A stretch of 59,312 bases of DNA from an uncultured Tenacibaculum sp. (GCF_947499065.1 NZ_CANMMT010000002.1:1-59312); one strand, 5' to 3'. Shown: positions 44,593-53,956, counted from the stretch's first letter. Made by a program: numbers and translations. Notes: generated by a model not told the origin, from the sequence alone.

Positions 44593-45252
44593 TTATTTAG
44601 ATTTAAAGATTTTTTTTACAGAAACTTCACCTAATAGCATACAAGAATCAGGTTTCATTTTTATTTTTAAATTAATTGTTGATTTGGAGTTTTTATTATC
44701 GATTATAACTTTTCGAGATTCTAAACCTATAAAGCTAAAAATTAATACATCACCTTTTTTTAATGGTTTAGGAAATGTGAAATTTCCGTCAAAATCAGTT
44801 TCTACACCAATGTTAGTTCCCCGTAAAAGAACGTTAACTCCAGGTAAAGCACCTCCTTCATCTGTAACAATTCCTTTCACTTGAATATCCCTTTTTTCTT
44901 TATTTTGAGTAATTCTTTTTTTATTATCAGAAGAATCTTCTTTTTGAGCATAAAGAGAATTAAGTGAGAAAAATGAAATTAAAGAAAAAGCTATTGCGCT
45001 AAAAAAAGTATGTTTTTTATTTTTACTAAAAGAAGTTGGGTAGTTTGTTAATTGACTTTTATTAAATTGGCCACAAATTTTTTTAGAGTTATTGCTGTTA
45101 ATATAGTTAGAAATTTCTTTAGAGTTCATTTTAGAGAAATCGATGACTTCTTTTTTACAGGTTTCACAAAATCCGCCTAAAGATGTTGATTTGAATTGAT
45201 TGAAGTTTTCATAACAAGGTTTGTTAATACTTAAATTGAATTGATTTTTCAT
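44593..45252 (-). CDS. CarboxypepD_reg-like domain protein with an N-terminal Cys-rich module
   Basis: 219 residues. The cytoplasmic N-terminus has four cysteines (Cys13, 29, 32, 60; LGGFCETCKKEVIDFSKM), a possible metal site seen in many Flavobacteria proteins. A single transmembrane segment (about 84-100: FFSAIAFSLISFFSLNSLYAQ) is followed by a carboxypeptidase-regulatory-like beta-sandwich (IQVKGIVTDEGGALPGVNVLLRG...GNFTFPKPLKKGDVLIFSFIG). It may signal across the membrane or stabilise the transglutaminase-like partner; this is only inference. Upstream it has a candidate TAGGTTTG -7 element (45285-45292). Confidence 0.85.
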   Translation of the reverse strand: MKNQFNLSINKPCYENFNQFKSTSLGGFCETCKKEVIDFSKMNSKEISNYINSNNSKKICGQFNKSQLTNYPTSFSKNKKHTFFSAIAFSLISFFSLNSLYAQKEDSSDNKKRITQNKEKRDIQVKGIVTDEGGALPGVNVLLRGTNIGVETDFDGNFTFPKPLKKGDVLIFSFIGLESRKVIIDNKNSKSTINLKIKMKPDSCMLLGEVSVKKIFKSK

Positions 45253-45381
45253 AATACTAATTTTTATGGTTTATGTAATAATATCAAACCTAAAGTTTAT
45301 TAAGATGGTAAAAAATCAATAATTAGTTAACTGCTTTTTTTTGTAAGTGAATTGACTTTTTTATTTAGATAAATAGAATAA

Positions 45382-45412
45382 AAAAACTCTTCAATTAATT
45401 GAAGAGTCTTTT
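45382..45412 (-). terminator. Intrinsic terminator of the M28 lipoprotein gene
   Basis: A perfect palindrome ACTCTTCAATT-AATTGAAGAGT (45386-45407), flanked by A and T runs, sits just after the M28 stop at 45433 (minus). Confidence 0.85.
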
Positions 45413-45432
45413 TTCTATAAAAATAAAATTAA

Positions 45433-46476
45433 TTATTTTGTTGTATCTGTTTTGTCAACAACAATACGGTTCTCACGATTCGCAACTTCCCAAGCAGTAT
45501 GGAAAACTAAACGAGCTCTATTCTCTAACATTTCATAATTAATTTTGTCAGGGGTATCCGTTGGTTGGTGATAATCGGCATGTGTCCCATTAAAATAGAA
45601 TATAATAGGAATGTTATGTTTTGCGAAATTATAGTGGTCAGAACGATAATAAAAACGGTTAGGGTCGTTTTCATCGTTATATTTATAATCTAAATCAATG
45701 TTTGTATATTTTTTATTCATTGCCTCAGATATATTATGTAATTCAGTACTTAATTTATCTGCACCAATTAAATATACATAGTTAGGGTTTCCTTTATGAC
45801 GATCATCAACTCTACCTACCATGTCAATATTTAAGTTTGTAACTGTATTAGCTAAAGGAAAAATAGGGTTTTCTGTGTAGTATTTAGAACCTAATAAACC
45901 TTTTTCTTCACCTGTTACGTGTAAAAACAAGATAGAACGTTTAGGGCCTTTGCCAGCGTCTGCTGCTTTTTTAAATGCTTCAGCGATTTCTAAAATAGCA
46001 ACGGTACCAGAACCATCATCATCAGCACCATTGTAAATTTCTCCATTTTTAACACCTTCATGATCTAAATGAGCAGAAATTACTACAATCTCATCTGGTT
46101 TTTCGCTTCCTTTTATAAATGCAACTACGTTTTCAGAGTCTTTTAACTTCATTCCTCGACGATTGTTACTTAAGTATTCAGAAGGAACTTCTTGGAAATA
46201 ATCATTACCACCTAAAGGAGATGCTATGCCAGTGTTTACATAAAAATCTTTTAAATATTTAACAGCTTTTTTTTGACCAGGTTCTCCTGTATTACGTCCT
46301 TCAAATTCATCAGAAGCATATACAAATAAATGTTTTCCAAGGTCTTTTGCTGTAATAGTTTTTGCAAATTTCTCAGCATAATCTATGTTTAAATCGCTAT
46401 CAGTACTTGCAGTTTCTTTACTAGCTCCACATGCTACAAGGGCAGCAGTACCCGCGACATAAAGTAATTTTCTCAT
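45433..46476 (-). CDS. M28 family metallopeptidase lipoprotein
   Basis: 347 residues. Lipobox-type signal peptide (MRKLLYVAGTAALVAC, Cys16). All M28 ligands look canonical: SAHLDHEG, NGADDDGSG, VTGEEKGLLG, NLNIDMVGR and the C-terminal DYHQPTDTPD His. It should be an aminopeptidase or related zinc exopeptidase on the periplasmic side of the envelope. Single gene with its own terminator. Compare with the M28 protein at 35185, which lacks the first His. Confidence 0.93.
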   Translation of the reverse strand: MRKLLYVAGTAALVACGASKETASTDSDLNIDYAEKFAKTITAKDLGKHLFVYASDEFEGRNTGEPGQKKAVKYLKDFYVNTGIASPLGGNDYFQEVPSEYLSNNRRGMKLKDSENVVAFIKGSEKPDEIVVISAHLDHEGVKNGEIYNGADDDGSGTVAILEIAEAFKKAADAGKGPKRSILFLHVTGEEKGLLGSKYYTENPIFPLANTVTNLNIDMVGRVDDRHKGNPNYVYLIGADKLSTELHNISEAMNKKYTNIDLDYKYNDENDPNRFYYRSDHYNFAKHNIPIIFYFNGTHADYHQPTDTPDKINYEMLENRARLVFHTAWEVANRENRIVVDKTDTTK

Positions 46477-46542
46477 TAATAATTTAATTAAAGTTTTAGT
46501 TTGATTAGTTTTTTGATAACATAACGTTACATAGAGTCAAAT

Positions 46543-47340
46543 TTAACTCTTCTTTATAATGAACTGTTCTAATGTTTTGTTAAAACTTATAAGCTCTTTT
46601 GGGAACAATTCTTCAAAGGCATCTTGTCTAATTAATTCTTGTGAAGTTCCGTTATACATTTGTTTTTCAGAGAGTAAAATGAGTTCGTCAGCTAACTGAA
46701 TAGCTAAATTTACCTCATGAGTAGAAATAATAATAGTTTTATTGGTGTTTTTAACTAGTTTTTTTAGCAGAGAAAACACCTTAAAAGTATGATGGATATC
46801 TAAATGAGCCGTAGGTTCATCTAAAATAATGATTTCAGTATCCTGAGCCAAAGCTCTGGCAATAAGTACACGTTGTAATTGTCCATCACTTAATTCATGA
46901 AATAGTTTATCTTTTAAATGTACAATTTCTGTTTGTTCTATGGCCCATAGGATTTTTTTTAAATCGTTTTTAGATAATTTATCTATCCAATTCGTATAAG
47001 GTTGACGACCTAAAGCAATCAATTCAAAAACGGTTAATTGACTTTGTGGTAAGCGTTCGGTTAAAACTAAACTTAAAGAGGTTGCTAGCTCTTGATAAGA
47101 ATAGTTTAGAATGTTTTTTTGATTGATTTCAATAGAACCATCCAATGGTTTTTGTACTTTAGAAAGTGTGCGTAATAAAGTAGATTTACCAATCCCATTT
47201 TTACCCAATAAAGCAATAAATTTTCCTTTTTCTACAGATAAATTTATGTTAGAAGCAATAATAGTTTGCTTCTTTTTTGTCTGATAACCAATGGAAAGGT
47301 TTTCAGTTTTAAGAATGATATGTTTATTAAGGTTGGTCAA
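46543..47340 (-). CDS. ABC transporter ATP-binding protein, FecE/BtuD type
   Basis: 265 residues with Walker A GKNGIGKST (residues 46-54), Q-loop region, signature LSDGQLQR, Walker B IIILDEPTAHLD and H-loop STHE. Best fits ATPases of iron-siderophore or vitamin B12 importers. It lies 2 nt after the FecCD permease gene, in the rdgB-permease-ATPase operon. No substrate-binding protein gene is in the operon. Confidence 0.93.
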   Translation of the reverse strand: MTNLNKHIILKTENLSIGYQTKKKQTIIASNINLSVEKGKFIALLGKNGIGKSTLLRTLSKVQKPLDGSIEINQKNILNYSYQELATSLSLVLTERLPQSQLTVFELIALGRQPYTNWIDKLSKNDLKKILWAIEQTEIVHLKDKLFHELSDGQLQRVLIARALAQDTEIIILDEPTAHLDIHHTFKVFSLLKKLVKNTNKTIIISTHEVNLAIQLADELILLSEKQMYNGTSQELIRQDAFEELFPKELISFNKTLEQFIIKKS

Positions 47341-47342
47341 TT

Positions 47343-48377
47343 TTATATGTATATTTTCTTTTTTCTAATTAAAAGCCAAATTACAATAGGTGCTCCAAAT
47401 AAAGAAGTTATAGCATTAATAGGTAATGTAAACTCGCTTGTAGGCAATTGAGCTATAGAGTCGCAAATTAATAAAATAATAGCTCCAATTAATGCCGAAG
47501 CAGGCAATAATGTTTTATGATTAGATGTAGAAAAAAATATTTTTGCTATATGAGGAACTGCTAATCCTATAAAGGCTATAGGACCAGAAAAAGCAGTAAT
47601 AACTCCAGTTAGTAAACTTGTAATAAGTAAGATAATAGTTCTACTTCTCTTAATATTTATTCCTAAACTTTTAGCATAGTTTTCACCTAATAAAAAGCTG
47701 TTTAGAGGTTTAATAACCGTAAATGTTCCTAAAACACCAATTCCATAAATTATCCCAAAAATAGTGAGTTCAGTCCAGGTTAAATTTCCTAAACTTCCAA
47801 AACTCCAAAACATATATTGTTGTATTTGTTCAGCTTCACTAAAATAGGATAGTACACTTATTATAGCAGAAGTTAAGGAGCCAAACATTAGACCAATTAT
47901 AAGGATAGACATAGTGTTTCGAACTCTATTGGCAGCAATAATAACTAAAGTTAAAATTAAAAAGGAACCTAAACTAGCAGCAACAGCTGTTCCCCAGCTA
48001 GAAAAAGCAAGTGTTGTGAGAAAGTTCCCAAACAAGCCAGCTCCTAAAATAAGTAATGCAACACCTAAACTAGCACCTGAGGAAATTCCTAAAACAAAAG
48101 GACCTGCTAAAGGATTTCTAAATAGGGTTTGCATTAATAACCCACAAATAGACAAACCAGAACCTACCATAATTGCTGTAATAGCTTTAGGTAATCTAAA
48201 ATTTAAAATAATAGTTTGCCAGCTGTCTTTAGAAGCATTACCACCAGTTAATGAATTAAAAATGTCTTTAAAAGGAATAGAAACAGAGCCTAAACTTATG
48301 TTTAAAAACAAAAAGAAGATGAGTAAAATAAATAGAAGTATAAAATATCGTGTATATGTTTTTTTACTTCCTATCAT
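47343..48377 (-). CDS. FecCD/BtuC-type ABC transporter permease
   Basis: 344 residues with about ten hydrophobic segments. Typical features are [49 protein letters not shown] and [26 protein letters not shown] ending [20 protein letters not shown]. It imports iron-siderophore, heme or cobalamin together with the adjacent ATPase (2-nt gap). It overlaps rdgB by 4 nt. The substrate is not known. Confidence 0.93.
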   Translation of the reverse strand: MIGSKKTYTRYFILLFILLIFFLFLNISLGSVSIPFKDIFNSLTGGNASKDSWQTIILNFRLPKAITAIMVGSGLSICGLLMQTLFRNPLAGPFVLGISSGASLGVALLILGAGLFGNFLTTLAFSSWGTAVAASLGSFLILTLVIIAANRVRNTMSILIIGLMFGSLTSAIISVLSYFSEAEQIQQYMFWSFGSLGNLTWTELTIFGIIYGIGVLGTFTVIKPLNSFLLGENYAKSLGINIKRSRTIILLITSLLTGVITAFSGPIAFIGLAVPHIAKIFFSTSNHKTLLPASALIGAIILLICDSIAQLPTSEFTLPINAITSLFGAPIVIWLLIRKKKIYI

Positions 48378-48946
48378 TTCTTTAAAAAATCAACAAGTTT
48401 TTGAATAGCCAAACCTCTATGACTGATTTTATTTTTCTCTTCTGAAGTCATTTGAGCAAAAGATTGTTCATATCCTTCTGGTTGAAAAATTGGATCATAA
48501 CCAAAACCTTTTTCACCTTGTTTTTTTGTTAAAATTTCTCCTTTGCAAATACCATTAAATAAAAATTGCTCTCCATTTAAGTTTAAACAAATAGAAGTTC
48601 TAAATTGAGCTAATCTGTTATTTTTACCATCTAATTCAGTTAATAATTTTTGCATGTTATTTTCTGAATTGGCAGGTATACCAGAATAACGAGCAGAATA
48701 CACACCTGGAGCTCCATTAAGGCTTTCAACTTCTAAGCCAGTATCATCGGCAAAACAATTAAGCTTAAATTTTTGTGTAATATAATTAGCTTTTATAATA
48801 GCATTACCTTCTAATGTAGTTGCAGTTTCTTCAATATCATCAAAACAATTAATGTCTTTTAAAGAAAGTAATTCAATAGAATTTGGAAGCATTTTTTGTA
48901 CTTCGGCTAGTTTGTTTAAATTGTTCGTAGCGAAAACAAGTTTCAT
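48374..48946 (-). CDS. rdgB: Non-canonical purine NTP pyrophosphatase (RdgB/HAM1 family)
   Basis: 190 residues with the family signature [36 protein letters not shown], and [10 protein letters not shown]...SHRGLA. It removes dITP, XTP and similar nucleotides from the pool, preventing their incorporation. It overlaps the FecCD permease by 4 nt (ATGA) and is first in a three-gene operon with the ABC importer. The link between the two functions is unclear. Confidence 0.93.
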   Translation of the reverse strand: MKLVFATNNLNKLAEVQKMLPNSIELLSLKDINCFDDIEETATTLEGNAIIKANYITQKFKLNCFADDTGLEVESLNGAPGVYSARYSGIPANSENNMQKLLTELDGKNNRLAQFRTSICLNLNGEQFLFNGICKGEILTKKQGEKGFGYDPIFQPEGYEQSFAQMTSEEKNKISHRGLAIQKLVDFLKK

Positions 48947-49149
48947 TTATTGCGTGTTTGTGTTAACAAATGTATCATTTTTTATCATCTTTGTAATTAA
49001 TATTTATAGTTTTTATGAAAAAAGAGAAAAGGCTGAAGGGGTTGTAAATAAAGGAAAGTCGTATAAATGTCGGGTGAAAATCAATTAAAAAGTTTCATTA
49101 AAAAGAAAATCAAAAGTAACATTGTATGAGAAATGAAAATTTACTTACC

Positions 49150-49905
49150 ATGAAACAGCCAGAATTAGGAAAAAGGATTTTAGAGTTAAGAAAACAAAAG
49201 GGGCTTACTCAAGAAGAATTAGTAGAAAAATGTAATATTAATGTACGAACAATTCAAAGGATAGAGGCAGGTGAAACAACTCCAAGAAGTTTTACAATAA
49301 AAACAATTTTGCAAGCATTAGGTGCAGATATAAATAGCTTTAAAAAAGAAACTGAATTAACAATTCAAGATCAAAAAGTATTAAACTTAGCTTGGGTATT
49401 TGGAATAGTATATTTTGTTTTTAGTTTTATAGAAACTATTGCTGATATATATCAATTTACAGAAGATACATCAACCTTAAACAAAGTATTATACTCTGTT
49501 GTTAAAGTGATTTCTTCAGCGGCTTTTGTAGTTTTCTTTACAGGTTTTTTAAGAATAGCAAAAATATATACCTACAAGTTATTAGAAATAATAGTTTATG
49601 TTATAATGATTGCTTATGTAGTTTCAGAAATACATGATATATTTCTAATAAACTCATCTAATGAAACAATAATTATAACAGGAATAGTAGAGTTTGTTGT
49701 TTTTGGAGCTATCCAAATTATTTTTGGACTAAGTTTATTAAGGCTAAAAGATAAACTAGGAAGTTTAATTCAGGTAAGCGCGATTATGGAGATAATAACA
49801 GGAGTTTGTTTGGCTACTATTGTTTTAGCCTCATTGGGGGCAGTTTTTTTAATCCCTACAACCATAATAGAAATAATTGTCTTATATAAATTAGCAAAAA
49901 AATAG
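49150..49905 (+). CDS. XRE family helix-turn-helix regulator with a membrane-spanning C-terminus
   Basis: About 251 residues from the ATG at 49150 (MKQPELGKRILELRKQKGLTQEEL). The Cro/CI-type HTH covers about residues 5-60 (QEELVEKCNINVRTIQRIEAGETTPRSF). The rest has five or six hydrophobic segments, so the regulator is membrane-anchored, a design known in Bacteroidota. An ATG at 49126 would add eight residues, but TAACATTG (49118-49125), a possible -7 element, lies directly ahead of it. Target genes are unknown. Confidence 0.85.
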   Translation: MKQPELGKRILELRKQKGLTQEELVEKCNINVRTIQRIEAGETTPRSFTIKTILQALGADINSFKKETELTIQDQKVLNLAWVFGIVYFVFSFIETIADIYQFTEDTSTLNKVLYSVVKVISSAAFVVFFTGFLRIAKIYTYKLLEIIVYVIMIAYVVSEIHDIFLINSSNETIIITGIVEFVVFGAIQIIFGLSLLRLKDKLGSLIQVSAIMEIITGVCLATIVLASLGAVFLIPTTIIEIIVLYKLAKK

Positions 49906-49929
49906 CTGTAAACTTAAAATATAAGAATA

Positions 49930-49969
49930 AAAAAAGCGAAACTTTATCTAGATAAAGTTTCGCTTTTTT
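49930..49969. terminator. Bidirectional intrinsic terminator
   Basis: A perfect 40-bp palindrome (20-nt arms AAAAAAGCGAAACTTTATCT and complement) lies between the convergent XRE and coiled-coil genes. Confidence 0.92.
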
Positions 49970-49986
49970 GTAAAATTAAAAGTTAT

Positions 49987-50823
49987 TTAGCTTTTTAATT
50001 TGTTTAATTCTGCTTTTTTAGCCTCTATTTCACTTTGAATTTTGCTTAATCGCTTTTCAATTTTGATAATAATAGATTCTTTACGAGAAATACTTTCTTT
50101 AGAAGTTGAAGGGTCATTTTTGGCAGTTTCTAATTTCGCCTTCATTTTAGCTAAACCTTCTTTACTACTAGATAAAATTTCTTCATTAATACTAATGTCG
50201 TCTTCTAAATCACTAATTAAAGTACTTTTCTCTTTGATAATAGATTTTTCTTCAGCTTTAATTTGATTATCTAATTCTTTTAACTTTTCAGCTTGTATAC
50301 GTAAGGCTTCTTGTTCTTTTAAATAAGCAAGTTCTTTAGCTTTACGCTCTTCCTCAAGTTTCCTACGAGCCGCTTCCAGTTTTTGTTTACGAGTAGCTAA
50401 ATCATTATTACCATTATCCTTAGCAACTTCCTCAGCTTTTAAATTTGTTTTAGCTTTTTTAGAATTGTTTTTTCTATTTTTTCTAGCAAGTTTTCTATTC
50501 AAAGAAGCTAGAATTTTTTTCTGACTTTCTAATTGAATATTTAATTTACCTAATCTTGCTTGCATATTCGAAACAATCCTTTCTTTTCGATTAACCTCTC
50601 CTTTTGTAGCTTTTTTACTTTTTTTAAAATCTTCTAAATTCGCTTTTACACGTTTTAAAGCTTGAACACCACTAACTAAAATCTCTTCGTTAGCACTAAT
50701 TTGATTTTCTTTGTTTTTTATCTCTGTTTTTAGTTTTTTGATATCGTTTTGAGCAGAAATTTGCTGTAAACTAAAAAAATTCACAAAAAGGATAAAGGTT
50801 ACTAAAAATTTTAAATTTTTCAT
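49987..50823 (-). CDS. Exported coiled-coil protein
   Basis: 278 residues with a signal peptide (MKNLKFLVTFILFVNFFSLQ, then QISAQ). The rest is almost entirely charged helix with heptad patterns (NQISANEEILVSGVQAL, KLEAARRKLEEERKAKELAY, EILSSSKEGLAKMKAKLETAK). Two halves share a repeated EEILxSxxxxLxxxKAxLE pattern, which suggests an internal duplication. Function unknown; possibly a periplasmic spacer or structural protein. A good promoter (TTTG, 18 nt, TAATTTTG at 50868-50875) lies upstream. Confidence 0.8.
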   Translation of the reverse strand: MKNLKFLVTFILFVNFFSLQQISAQNDIKKLKTEIKNKENQISANEEILVSGVQALKRVKANLEDFKKSKKATKGEVNRKERIVSNMQARLGKLNIQLESQKKILASLNRKLARKNRKNNSKKAKTNLKAEEVAKDNGNNDLATRKQKLEAARRKLEEERKAKELAYLKEQEALRIQAEKLKELDNQIKAEEKSIIKEKSTLISDLEDDISINEEILSSSKEGLAKMKAKLETAKNDPSTSKESISRKESIIIKIEKRLSKIQSEIEAKKAELNKLKS

Positions 50824-50867
50824 TTTAATTATTTATTGTAATATTCTAGATATTTTTCAAGGGGCGA

Positions 50868-50875
50868 CAAAATTA
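50868..50875 (-). promoter_or_regulatory. Promoter -7 element of the coiled-coil gene
   Basis: On the reverse strand TAATTTTG matches TAnnTTTG, with TTTG 18 nt further upstream at the -33 position, one of the better complete promoters of the window. It lies 45 nt ahead of the ATG at 50823. Confidence 0.55.
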
Positions 50876-50979
50876 TACATTTTTTTACAATACCAAACAC
50901 TTTATTAATGAATATATTAACCTTTTTTTGAAAGGTTTAAATAAAGATAAATAATTGTATTGGAGAAGATAAAATTATA

Positions 50980-51453
50980 TTATTCATGATGATATGGTTC
51001 ATTTCTTAAAATAGTAAAACCACGATAAATTTGTTCAACTATAAATAAACGAATCATTTGATGAGAAAATGTCATTTTAGATAATGATATTTTTCCTTGA
51101 GCTTTCTGATAAATAGCATCAGAAAAACCATAAGGCCCACCAATAACAAGTACAATTTGTTTTATTCCAGAATTCATTTTCTTTTGAAGATACTGAGAAA
51201 ATTCAATAGAAGTAAAATGCTTCCCTTTATCGTCTAATAAAATGAGTTGATCTGTGTTTTGAAGTTTTGATAAAATTAGCTGCCCTTCTTTTTCTTTTTG
51301 CTGGGCTTCACTAAGGTTTTTAACGTTTTTAATATCTGGGATAATTTCTAATTCAAACTTTACATAATGTTTTAATCTTTTTTGATATTCATCAATAAGT
51401 TGAACTAGATTTTTATTATCGGTTTTACCAATAGCAAGTAATTTTATTTTCAT
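50980..51453 (-). CDS. rlmH: 23S rRNA (pseudouridine(1915)-N(3))-methyltransferase RlmH
   Basis: 157 residues, the family length. Conserved stretches MKIKLLAIGKTDNK, LILLDDKGKHFTSIEFS, FVIGGPYGFSDAI-like LVIGGPYGFSDAIYQKA, LSKMTFSHQMIRLFIVEQIYRG and the C-terminal ILRNEPYHHE are all present. A SPOUT enzyme that methylates pseudouridine 1915 in helix 69 of 23S rRNA. Single gene. Confidence 0.96.
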   Translation of the reverse strand: MKIKLLAIGKTDNKNLVQLIDEYQKRLKHYVKFELEIIPDIKNVKNLSEAQQKEKEGQLILSKLQNTDQLILLDDKGKHFTSIEFSQYLQKKMNSGIKQIVLVIGGPYGFSDAIYQKAQGKISLSKMTFSHQMIRLFIVEQIYRGFTILRNEPYHHE

Positions 51454-51575
51454 TATAAATTGTTTCGAAAGACAAAATTAAATCAAAAAAAGACAATTTT
51501 TTATACTGTTAAAAAACTTTTTTTAAATATCTTTATTATAGCTAATTATTTGTTTATTAAAAAGTTAAAGAAAAA

Positions 51576-52955
51576 ATGAAAGTACGTTTATTAAAAAAAA
51601 CGTTACTTGTTTTGTCGATTTTATTCGTCATTTCATGTAACGAAGAAAACCTAGTTGAAGAAAATAAAAGTTTACAAGAATCCCCCAAAAAAATAGATTA
51701 CTATGAGGATTGGATGAAAAGCTTAGGAGATTATGATTTAGAAAAAATTATTGATGAAGAAGAAAAAAAGATGCTAAGTCGTAGTGCTACTGTACCAAAA
51801 TCAGCAAAAAGAACTTCCGAAAAACCAATATTAGTCCATTATATGCCTTGGTTTAGATCTTTAGAAGTTGATGGTTCTTGGGGACAACATTGGACAATGA
51901 CTAATAAGAATCCAAATATTATTAATTCAGAAGGAGAAAGGGATATAGCTTCACATTATTATCCGTTAATAGGACCCTATTCAACAAAAGATAAAGATTT
52001 ACAACAATACCATTTATTATTAATGAAATTAGCAGGAGTTGATGGAGTAATTTTTGATTGGTATGGAAAAAGAGATGTATTAGATTTTGAAGAAATAAAA
52101 CAAGGAATGGAAAGTTTTGTTTCAGAATTAGATAAAACTAATTTAGATTTTGCAGTAATGTATGAAGATAGAGTGGTGAGAGAACAGGCTAGAAGTTTAA
52201 CTCAATTACAAATTACTCAAGCGGTAGGAGATTTAAGATATATAGAAAATAAATATTTATCGAAAGAAAATTATGTTCATGTAGAAAATAATCCATTATT
52301 AATGATATTCGGACCTAGTTATATTGATAATCCAGCTGATTGGAGTACCATTTTAAGCTCAATAAATACCAACATGAGTTTGTTGTCGTTATGGAACGCA
52401 TCTAATACATTAGGTAGCACCAATACATCGGGAGAATATGCTTGGATAGATAGAAATCATTTAACTACATTGTCAGGTTATTATTTGAATAATGTCGACT
52501 TTAATAAAGATATTGTTGGAGGAGTTGCTTATCCTAGATTTGATGACTTTTATATAGAAGGAGGATGGAAATCGCCAACTGATGATGATTGGAGTTTAGA
52601 TGGAAGAGGAGTTGATGTGTTTAAAGAATCGTTTGATGAATCATTAAGACATCCTGTTGATTTTATCCAAATAGCTACATGGAATGATTTTGGAGAAGGA
52701 ACACAAATAGAACCAACCAAAGAACATGGGTTTTCTCATTTAGAAGCATTACAAGAGTATACAAAAACAAGCTATAAAAAAGGAGATTTAAGAATACCTT
52801 ATTATATATATAAATTAAGAAAACAACATTCAAATAACTTTATTGTAAATTTTTTAATGGATGTAGCTCATTGGTATGCAATGAATAATAGATTAAAAAA
52901 AGCAAAGCGTTTAGTGTGTATTACCATACATTATTTTGGAGGTGATTTTTCATAA
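51576..52955 (+). CDS. Glycoside hydrolase family 99/71-like lipoprotein
   Basis: 459 residues. A lipobox signal peptide (MKVRLLKKTLLVLSILFVISC, Cys21) precedes a GH99/GH71-like catalytic domain (about 80-420): KPILVHYMPWFRSLEVDGSWG, GVDGVIFDWYGKRD, and the C-terminal ATWNDFGEGTQIEPTKEHG with the likely catalytic Glu. GH99 enzymes cleave alpha-mannosides. It stands alone between rlmH and nadC with no polysaccharide-utilisation genes nearby. Substrate is a guess from family only. Confidence 0.88.
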   Translation: MKVRLLKKTLLVLSILFVISCNEENLVEENKSLQESPKKIDYYEDWMKSLGDYDLEKIIDEEEKKMLSRSATVPKSAKRTSEKPILVHYMPWFRSLEVDGSWGQHWTMTNKNPNIINSEGERDIASHYYPLIGPYSTKDKDLQQYHLLLMKLAGVDGVIFDWYGKRDVLDFEEIKQGMESFVSELDKTNLDFAVMYEDRVVREQARSLTQLQITQAVGDLRYIENKYLSKENYVHVENNPLLMIFGPSYIDNPADWSTILSSINTNMSLLSLWNASNTLGSTNTSGEYAWIDRNHLTTLSGYYLNNVDFNKDIVGGVAYPRFDDFYIEGGWKSPTDDDWSLDGRGVDVFKESFDESLRHPVDFIQIATWNDFGEGTQIEPTKEHGFSHLEALQEYTKTSYKKGDLRIPYYIYKLRKQHSNNFIVNFLMDVAHWYAMNNRLKKAKRLVCITIHYFGGDFS

Positions 52956-52990
52956 TAAGTTTACATTTTGAACTTTTTATATAGTTTTAT

Positions 52991-53031
52991 CTAATTCTTG
53001 ATGAAAACACTATTTTTACATCAAGAATTAG
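52991..53031. promoter_or_regulatory. 13-bp perfect inverted repeat ahead of nadC
   Basis: CTAATTCTTGATG (52991-53003) and its exact complement (53019-53031) flank a 15-nt AT-rich spacer; the right arm ends 6 nt before the nadC ATG at 53038. No T run follows, so it is not a normal terminator. It may be an operator or an RNA hairpin that controls nadC translation. Confidence 0.55.
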
Positions 53032-53037
53032 AGTACT

Positions 53038-53898
53038 ATGATTTCAAAAGAACAATTTAATAAAGAGTTAGATTTAATTATAAAGAATGCAATACGAGAA
53101 GATATAGGAGATGGAGATCATACTTCATTATCTTGCATTCCATCTGATGCAACAGGAAAAGCAAAATTATTAGTAAAAGACAAAGGAATAATAGCAGGAG
53201 TAGAGTTTGCTAAAAAGGTTTTTAGTTATGTAGATGAAACCTTAGAAGTGGAAACATTAATCAATGATGGAGATGAAGTTGAATATGGAGACATTGTTTT
53301 TTATGTTTCAGGAAAATCCCAATCTATTTTAATGGCAGAACGTTTAGTATTAAACGCTATGCAACGTATGAGTGCTATTGCAACAAAAACTAAGTTTTTT
53401 GCTAACTTATTAGAGGGAACAAAAACGAAAGTGTTAGATACTCGTAAAACTACTCCAGGTATACGTGCATTGGAAAAATGGGCGGTAAAAATAGGTGGAG
53501 GAGAAAATCACCGATTTGCTTTATACGATATGGTTATGATTAAAGATAATCATATAGATTTTGCAGGAGGGATAACTCAAGCAATTACAAAAACCCAAAA
53601 GTACTTAGCAGAGAAAGATTTAGATATTAAAATTATAGTTGAAGCTCGTAGTTTGGAAGAAATTGAAGAAATTTTATCAAACGAAGGCGTGTACAGAATT
53701 TTAATAGATAACTTTAATTATGAAGATACACGTAAAGCTGTAGCGTTAATCGGTGATAAATGTTTAACGGAATCTTCAGGTGGAATTAATGAAAAAACAA
53801 TCAGAGAATATGCAGAATGTGGAGTTGATTTCATTTCATCAGGAGCTTTAACGCACTCTGTTTATAATTTAGATTTAAGCTTAAAAGCTGTAGATTAA
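53038..53898 (+). CDS. nadC: Carboxylating nicotinate-nucleotide diphosphorylase (quinolinate phosphoribosyltransferase)
   Basis: 286 residues, normal length. Motifs: IREDIGDGDHTSLSC near the N-terminus, ERLVLNAMQRMSAIATKTK, TRKTTPGIRALEKWAVKIGGGENHR (PRPP and quinolinate site), MIKDNHI, VEARSLEEIEEIL, LIDNFNYEDTRK and ESSGGINEKTI. It forms nicotinate mononucleotide from quinolinate and PRPP in NAD synthesis. No NadA/NadB neighbours. Regulated perhaps through the inverted repeat at 52991-53031. A long imperfect hairpin follows. Confidence 0.97.
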   Translation: MISKEQFNKELDLIIKNAIREDIGDGDHTSLSCIPSDATGKAKLLVKDKGIIAGVEFAKKVFSYVDETLEVETLINDGDEVEYGDIVFYVSGKSQSILMAERLVLNAMQRMSAIATKTKFFANLLEGTKTKVLDTRKTTPGIRALEKWAVKIGGGENHRFALYDMVMIKDNHIDFAGGITQAITKTQKYLAEKDLDIKIIVEARSLEEIEEILSNEGVYRILIDNFNYEDTRKAVALIGDKCLTESSGGINEKTIREYAECGVDFISSGALTHSVYNLDLSLKAVD

Positions 53899-53956
53899 TC
53901 AATTGAATAAAGTACAAGAAACCTTGTAAATAGGTTTCAATAGTGTTAAAAGATTA

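Noticed and set aside
49015..49089. Mini open frames of 7 and 10 codons upstream of the XRE gene, considered as leader peptides
   Set aside because: No ribosome-binding or regulatory feature supports them, and they lie in plain intergenic DNA.
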